Part shown: piece after piece, positions 57,831-64,000 of the stretch | How the letters are laid out: every line of letters begins with the position of its first letter | Position numbering within the stretch: position 1 is the stretch's first letter | Assembly (NCBI GenBank): GCA_012845835.1 | Contig: JABAKD010000019.1 | Location: forward strand, 4,936,994-5,000,993 | Source of the DNA: Undaria pinnatifida | Lineage: Eukaryota; Sar; Phaeophyceae; Laminariales; Alariaceae | Reading direction: 5' to 3' | DNA length: 64,000 nucleotides | Position numbers and translations under genes: made by a program | The notes under the pieces: model-generated | Told to the model about the DNA's origin: nothing | What the model saw: only the letters and a program-made list of their open reading frames with translations | The model's database searches: none

Positions 57831-59155
57831 AACCCCCTCCCCTTTTATTTTATTTTTTTCCAGCCCAGTTTGTTCAAACGCCCCATTTCCAATCGAAATC
57901 GGCCAGAGTAATAAACACTTCTACGCAATTGATAAGACGTCATTATCTTTCCAGCCATCCATGACGTAGCTTTCATTCTTTCCCCCTCCCCTCCCCCCCC
58001 CCCTCCAACGCCCCCTGCTTCCCCACCACCCGCACGATCGCAAAGACCTAGCACCACGAGTATAGCAAGCCCTTTCATATATTATTAATACGCGCGATCG
58101 GGGTATCACTCACAATCTTGCAAAGATCAGTTTCGACCAAATCTTTGATCTCACAGCTGGAGTGTATATCATTATTACGTCTCACCTGAACATCTTAAAA
58201 ACATCCCCCCCCCCTTCCTTTTTTTAATTTATTTTTCCCCCGCTCTCTCTTGCTGAAACGCCCCACCTAATATCGTAGTCCGCCAGAAAAATAAACACTT
58301 ACACGCACTGGATATCACCTCATAATCTGGAGCCATCCATGCCTCTGCTGCAACCCCCCCCCTCCCCCCGCCCCCAACACACCATCCTTCCCCACCACCG
58401 GCACCATCGCCTACATAGCATCACGCGTGTAGCAAACCCCTACATCTATGCGACCTAAAACCCTTTCCACCCCCCCCCCCCTCCCGCTACCTCCCCTCCG
58501 TTCCCCAACCCCCACCTCCCAACTTGAGCCCTACCCCGTCGACCACCCCGCCCTCTACTCACTGGTTGTACGACTTACAGGATATACATGATAAACTGGT
58601 GCATTCTTTCCAAACCGTCAAATTTATCCCCTTAACGGATGAATAGTTTCCACGCACAGATTAAGCTGCCCCGCCCGTCCTGCCCCCCGCCCCTCCCAAA
58701 CTGGTGCATTCTTTCCAAAACCGTCAGGTTTATCCCCTTGAAGGATTTATAGTTTCCACGCACGAATTGAGCTGCTACACCCGTCCCCCCCCACTTCCCC
58801 ATCCCAACCCCGCTCCTTTTTGATCACAACCAGGCCCCCACGTCCTTAAAAACTCCACCCTCCCCTCACCGGTTGTTCGACTTACAGCATTCACTTGATA
58901 AACTGATGAATTTCCTTCCACAGCTGTCAGATTGTGTCCCCCTCCGAAACGGGTTCTATAGTTTCCGCGCACGGACTAACTAACATCACCCTGTTGACCC
59001 TGATATCTACACTGTAGTTGCAAGGGGAGTCGCCGACCTATATCCTTAACAAGGACACACAACCCGTAATACGCGCGATCGGAGTATCACACACAGCTTG
59101 CAGACATTAGTTTTGAGAAATATTCGATCCTACAGCTCGAGTGTATTTTTATAAT
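57831..59155 (+). repeat. C-rich composite element, copy E
   Basis: It follows the R300 units as in copies A and B. C tracts are separated by AATCGAAATCGGCCAGAG, GACGTCATTATCTTTCC, ACCTAGCACCACG, CCTCCACAGCTG-like and GGGGAGTCGCCGACCTATAT segments, ending CTACAGCTCGAGTGTATTTT. TTCTTTCCAAA-CCGTCA with TTATCCCCTT is duplicated near 58,605 and 58,712. Confidence 0.82.
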
Positions 59156-60425
59156 AACTGCAGTACCACACACCTGCTAGTGCCCGTCAGCAGCATTTAC
59201 CGGTACGAGCTCTACATGGTGAATCGATGTTACCACACCCCTGCAAGTGCTGCAGCAGCACGTACCGGTAATTGTTGCAGGCAGCAACCATCATCCGCAA
59301 GCAAGGGTTATAACACACCCCTTGTATCACACCCCCTCATTGCCACACCCCCTTCAAGTATGCGGCAGTGATATCCCACCCCCTGGTTTTATCACCCCCC
59401 ATTAGGGGACCGGGCGGCCCGCGGCGTTATCACCCCCCCCTAATTCATCACCCCCCTTCATGATCGGGGCGGCCTGCCCGTTATCACCCGGCCTACATAA
59501 GATAGCACACAGCCCACAGGATACCACCCCCGGTGTTACTTTTTCCAAGCCCAAACATTTTACCCCAGGTGTGTGTTATCTTGTGTAGCATACGGTATTG
59601 TCGGTAAAACCAACCGAACACCAAATTTAAGCTGTAGCAGTACGTATCGTATACCAGGTATGATAGCAACACCTACTGTTGCAGGTCCTGTCCATGATTC
59701 GTTAGTTTCTAACCCGTGGGCACGTAATATAAGAACGAAGGACAAAATTGAATCAAAAGTGTTCAGTTTTTTCGATTTGATGGAAACATACAGTCGTCCC
59801 CGCTCAAAGACACTCTTCTTAAGGAAACTCCCCGCTATCAAGACACATTTTTTCCCCAGAACATGGTGCCCCGCAGATGTACAATAATAAGGGGGGGGTA
59901 CCTTTTCCACTCTGCGCCCCCCCCCCATTTTTTTTTGCTGGGGCAGCACACTGCTGTATAACATCGACAGCGGTCTGCTGCAGCCCGCACTACCGCGTGT
60001 GGGTATGGAGAGATTCCTCCCATCTGCTGGCGGGTCGTCAGCTGCCGGCTTGAAGCCATGTGGCGAACCCACGTGCCAGTCAAAGTCTCAACTCGTGTCA
60101 GGCAGTCAAAGTTTGGGGTTTTTGCCTTTCTCGTGGAGTTAAATTTTGGTATTTTTGTGTTGTGTTTTTGCCTCGTGTTGACCTTTGGGGAAGAACGGTG
60201 TCCTCTTTTCGGTGTATTTGCCCGTTTTTTTTATATGTTGTGGTCTGCGCTACCGGCCGTTTCCTAATATCCTTCTAAGGGGTTGACTGTGTTTGTTTGG
60301 TCCCTATGTGGCAGGTAACTTGCGTGTATCGTATCAGAGCTAGTTCCAACGAACTGATGTGTCTCAGGTGTGTTCGCGATATCTCGGGCATGATGTTCAC
60401 CGTGAGGATAACGCCTTGACAATAA
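59156..60425. other. Region with TATCACCCCC motif cluster; no recognised gene
   Basis: Between 59,300 and 59,535, TATCACCCCCC or close variants (ATCACACCCCC, ATACCACCCCC) recur about eight times at irregular spacing. A 170-codon minus-strand frame (60,072-59,560) has no known motif. GTACCGGTA and TACCGGTA occur at about 59,200 and 59,262. Confidence 0.5.
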
Positions 60426-60430
60426 GAAAA

Positions 60431-60512
60431 GCCTGCATCAACACCAGCGCACTGCCGTACACATTACAGCTAGAGCCTGCATCAACAACAGCGCACTGCC
60501 GTACACATTACA
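60431..60512 (+). repeat. 44-bp tandem duplication
   Basis: GCCTGCATCAACACCAGCGC at 60,431 and GCCTGCATCAACAACAGCGC at 60,475, each followed by ACTGCCGTACACATTACA. One mismatch in about 38 bases. Confidence 0.88.
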
Positions 60513-61310
60513 AAACCTGGTAGGTCGTGCTGCACTCCTTCCCGCGTTTCGGTGGTGGAGGGAAATTCAATATGTGTAAAGTATTGGAGTGTACTACAGC
60601 AGTAGTGTTGCGGCCTTTCAAATCACGTGTTGTAGTTTTTAAGCAACACAGTTTCGTGGTCGCATTCCTGCTTCAAATGCGCGTATTTTGACATTTGTTA
60701 CACCTCCATTGGCCCCGGGGACGGTGAGTTAGTGGCCCCGGAATCCTAAAGACACTTCCCCGCGTGACAGACACTCCCAAAAAAAAAACGCGGTGTGTCT
60801 TTAAGGCGGGGTCGACTGTACCTGGTACGAATTTGGCTCTCTCTGTCGCGAAACCACGTATCGCGTATTGTCAATTCATTTTGCGATTGGAAAAATACGA
60901 AGATTTGCCGTGACGGCGATGCAGCAACCATCGACGTTTAGAACAATCTTCTGTGTTTTCGGTAGTTTCGCTTCTTTTATGTCGCGGCACTTGGTTTATC
61001 GAGGTGTGGTGGCGAATTTGGGCTTGCGACCCCATTAGAATATTTGTTTCGAAGTGCCACAGTCAAGGTACGCTAGAGTATAATCTGTGACAGCGCAGTA
61101 TTGCCGTGAGCGCGGTTGTTTACCGTCCAGTCCCCACTTATTTGAGGTTCACGTATTTATCGCCTCTCTCGGTTGTGGTTTTGTCGATAATTCATAATCG
61201 ACTCATCGCCTCGGGGACATTGGTCAGTGAAAACATGCCATCCTTGCAAGTTGGATTAAATCCTCCACCACAAATCGAATTTCCCCCCCCGAGGGGGTGT
61301 GCATTAACCC
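60513..61310. other. Region with no recognised gene
   Basis: It contains a GGCCCCGG pair at about 60,712 and 60,733 and a poly-A of ten at 60,779. No coding signal. Confidence 0.4.
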
Positions 61311-61315
61311 GAGTT

Positions 61316-61660
61316 TAACGGTACCAGGAACTTCCGTAAGTTCTGTAGGGCGTTCATACCCGTACCCCGGAACTTCCGTATGTTCTATACGTCCGTGCCA
61401 CAACAGCCAAAAGTTTTGGAAGTTCTGTATGACTTTCAAACTGGTACCCGAACTTTTGTTAGTTTTGTACATCCTGTGCCACGATACACGGCGTGCAGGG
61501 TACTGTATACAGCACCTTTCGTACCCGCCCGGAACTTTTGTGAGTTATGTACGCCCGCGCGACAATACCCAGAACATCGGGGAGTTCTGTAACACTTTCA
61601 TACCCGTACCCCAAACTTCTGGAAGTTCTAAAAGACTCCCAAACCCTTACCCGGAATCCA
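61316..61660 (+). repeat. Hairpin-rich minisatellite
   Basis: Diverged units of roughly 55-60 bp hold CGGAACTTCCGTATGTTCT and AAGTTTTGGAAGTTCTGTA variants, with TACCCGTACCCC spacers. GAACTTC and GAAGTTC recur in both orientations, so many units can fold into short hairpins. The peptide frames across it are repetitive and not a gene. Confidence 0.75.
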
Positions 61661-62316
61661 CAAACCCTACAGGATATCACCTTGGAGATCTCCAACGGGA
61701 GGGATTTTCTAGACGGGACGGTGCGGTGAAGATCAACGGGGCCTATTCTGCTAACGGGACGGGACGATAAGTCAAAACGGTTAGAGTTACGTATTTCAAT
61801 GGATGAGACGGGATTGGATTACCGGACCAGTTTGACGACGGTTTTACCGTCCCGTTCCGCCCCGCCCTGACCGCCGTTTCCGTCCCGTCAAATACCGTGA
61901 TAAGCCTTGGGATTTATCGCAGTAGAATTGTCCATAACAAAATCCCAGTGATATGGCAAACACCAAACAGACGACAAAAAGGGGCTAAGAAGAGTGTCGA
62001 AAGGGGCGGCGCAGACCATTTTTTTTCGAAGCGAGAGAGACAAGACATTCGTCTGACTGAGTGCATTTTGTCGAGACATTTGTCCGAGGTGCCTTTATCG
62101 AAATGGACGGCGCATGCCAATTTCTTTTGGAGCAAGACACGTCTGAAGACATTTATCTGGAGTGCCATTTTGTGTCCAAAATGTCTACCTTGAACATGAT
62201 AGTTCTCCACAACATATATCTGACTATTCGTGTCATACTGACTTTTGTCGCTTTAACATGTGCTTAGTGCATAATAGAGAGTAGTAGTGGAAAATGAGCT
62301 TATCATGTACGGTATA
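61661..62316. other. Spacer with GGGACGG inverted clusters; no recognised gene
   Basis: GGGACGGTGCGG and ACGGGACGGGACG (61,716-61,770) face complementary CGTCCCGTTCCGCCCCGCC and CCGTTTCCGTCCCGTC (61,846-61,890), about 100 bases away. The remainder to 62,316 has no recognisable feature. Confidence 0.5.
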
Positions 62317-62918
62317 CAGTAGGGGGACCTGTTTATAGTGCCGGTACGTGTCCAGAGATTTCACGGGCACTATACCGGGCACCCGGCACTACCGCGAATA
62401 GTGCCAAAACGGCACTTTTGAGGGCTGGCGAATCCCTCATTAGTGCCGGTTTGGCACTAATGAGGTTGTGTTCGACTTGTATTGTGTAGCGCCCACGCTT
62501 GCAGGGCCAATAAAGTACGAAATGGATCGACACTACTGTTGAGTGAAGTTCCAGCGGCATGGGCAGACTTTCTCTCTTTCGACACGTGTGGTTCGAACCT
62601 GTGGAGCCCACAAGAGTTTGTTGTAAAAAAAGATACAGCAGTAGTTTCGGGCTACAGCCTAACCAGGAACAGCCAGGACTAGTCAACGGCGAAAGAAGCA
62701 CGTCATGTACTCGAGTAAGCTGTGACGGCACAAACTGCTTGTAAAGCTCTCATTCGTACAAAATATCACTGCTCGTTGCCAACTATACTGTACCTCGATG
62801 TTGCAGAATGAAAATGAAGAATAACTCAAAAAAAAAAAAAAGCGCACCGAAGACAACAACAAAAAAAACACTACAGTTACAGCTGAAAACCCCCGCCCTC
62901 ACTACGTCGGGACGAATT

Positions 62919-63110
62919 CTCTCCTGTCAGCCTGGCGCACCCGCTTCGACGTTGCAAGAAAAGGCCGAAAAAAAAATAAGAGAAGCACGACAGGCAGCGC
63001 ACTGGAAAAAAACTAACAATGAAATCACTGCCACAGCTGCATGTAATCCACGCGCTTACTCCGTAGAAGCAACAAACTCTCTCATCTCTGCCTGGCGCAC
63101 CCGCTTCGCG
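62919..63110 (+). repeat. Direct repeat within the transposon
   Basis: TCTCTCCTGTCAGCCTGGCG (62,919) and TCTCTCATCTCTGCCTGGCG (63,078) are each followed by CACCCGCTTCG, about 160 bases apart. It indicates internal duplication within the element. Confidence 0.75.
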
Positions 63111-63144
63111 GCATGTGCTGCAATCATCGCCATCTTCGCTTTCG

Positions 63145-63459
63145 CTAGGTAGAGCGCCGCGTCTCCGTTCCCACTCTCCTCTGCTGCCGCTTCCAGAACG
63201 CCGAAGTGAGACGACACAGTTCACCATAAGCCTTCGGGCGTTTAAATTGTGCCTTTCCAGCACTGTCTACTAGCGCTTTGCACTTGCCGGCCTTGGTGAC
63301 GCACGCGCTGCAGATGCGGTGATTTTCGTAGTCATCAACAAAGATGCTGCCGCAAATGCCGTGCAGCCGCCCGCCACATCCTCCCTGGCAGCCGTGGCCA
63401 TGAGGGTCTTTCGGCGTTGAGTCTGGTTGAGCGCGTAGTTCACCTTCCGCACATGGCAT
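63145..63459 (-). CDS. Cysteine/histidine-rich finger fragment inside the transposon
   Basis: Open for 104 residues on the minus strand. It reads MPCAEGELRAQ, HGHGCQGGCGGRLHGICG, then NHRICSACVTKAGK and a basic tail FWKRQQRRVGTETRR. The C-x2-GCGG-x-LHGICG-x(n)-HRIC-x2-C spacing looks like a cross-brace zinc finger. It lies wholly within the TIR element, so it may be a leftover transposase domain or a captured host piece. It may not be complete. Confidence 0.5.
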   Translation of the reverse strand: MPCAEGELRAQPDSTPKDPHGHGCQGGCGGRLHGICGSIFVDDYENHRICSACVTKAGKCKALVDSAGKAQFKRPKAYGELCRLTSAFWKRQQRRVGTETRRST

Positions 63460-63729
63460 GGTACGCCCCTGCGTAGAGCTGTTCGGGTCTGCAGCAGCAC
63501 ATGTGCCCTATTTATCTTGTGGAGTCTGTCTTCTCTGCCTGGTGTGTGCGTATATTCGCGCGTGCGGGGTAACCGGCACTATTGAGGGTGATAGCGGTGC
63601 CGACTCGGCACCGCTGTCACCCTCTCTATAGTGCCGGTTTGACACTATTGAGGGCGCCGGCTGTGTTCAGAGATTTTACCGGCACTATATCGGGCACCTG
63701 GCACTAACTAAACAGGTCCTCCTACTGTA

Positions 63730-64000
63730 CGCATAAATATATTTTATCAGCTTAATGCGTAGAACACGCACACCCGTTTAATATTTTAATTTTTTGAAAA
63801 AACACCTAGATCCTGTACTTATCATATTTGGAACGCAATCCTAAAAATAGTATAGTACAATATTTTTTGTGATTATTTGCATGGATAAGCACTTACCGGC
63901 TAGCTTCCTAAGGCCTACCAGCTACTAATATTATGGAAAAATTTGAGCGATTATTTCTGGCGAAAAGTTTTGTAGTTTATAGGCTGCAGAAATAGCTGTA
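63730..64000. other. AT-rich tail, no recognised feature
   Basis: AT-rich sequence to the end of the window, with no coding or repeat signal I can support. Confidence 0.4.

Larger units (their letters stand above)
62317..63727. mobile_element. DNA transposon with TA duplication, pogo/Tc1-like ends
   Basis: 1,411 bp bounded by TA on both sides (62,315-62,316 and 63,728-63,729). The inverted ends are CAGTAGGGGGACCTGTTTA at the left and CAGTAGGAGGACCTGTTTA at the right (complemented). Subterminal zones carry many GGCACTA/TAGTGCC copies in both orientations. A CAGT start and TA duplication are typical of pogo and related Tc1/mariner elements. No DDE catalytic domain is visible, so this is a non-autonomous or internally deleted copy. 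Confidence 0.82.

Noticed and set aside
62575-62600. tRNA-like GGTTCGAACC
   Set aside because: It is a short palindrome without an A box or cloverleaf at proper spacing.

Overview
This window looks like nuclear DNA from a eukaryote that is gene-poor and repeat-rich. Spliceosomal introns, a LINE, tRNA-derived SINE candidates, several satellite families and many long poly-C/poly-G tracts all point that way. The style of the LINE reverse transcriptase and the intron-rich transporter gene make a stramenopile such as a brown alga my best guess. That is inference from general resemblance, and no single feature here proves it.

Only one host gene is convincing. It is a minus-strand major facilitator superfamily (MFS) transporter running from an ATG at 49,598 to a stop ending at 28,236. 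I assembled nine exons by reading splice sites and family motifs. They total 1,428 bases (475 residues plus stop) with phase kept at every junction. All eight donors begin GTG. One intron is about 11.2 kb and is filled with mobile-element debris; another donor lies inside a GT dinucleotide run.

Layout from left to right. 1-4.65 kb: C-rich composite repeats, including a near-palindrome centred at about 1,519, followed by a satellite of about 320 bp. 4.65-5.85 kb: a MITE and an unrecognised coding-like stretch. 5.95-7.3 kb: a 204-bp tandem satellite. 8.7-12.3 kb: two C-rich composite units joined head to tail. 12.3-13.8 kb: the 320-bp satellite again, in opposite orientation. 13.8-19.3 kb: a long pyrimidine-rich stretch without a believable gene. 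20.9-22.9 kb: a decayed LINE on the minus strand. 28.2-49.6 kb: the MFS gene, with a long-TIR element, an inverted C-rich composite, MITEs, a SINE and minisatellites in its introns. 51.1 kb: a second SINE copy. 53-59.2 kb: more C-rich composite copies, some joined as inverted pairs. 59-62.3 kb: small tandem repeats. 62,317-63,727: a DNA transposon with TA target-site duplication, pogo/Tc1-like ends and a cysteine-rich finger fragment.

The genes do not form a pathway. The biology visible here is one transporter gene embedded in, and stretched by, several interacting repeat families. I saw no CRISPR array, rRNA gene, intact tRNA gene or LTR-type element.
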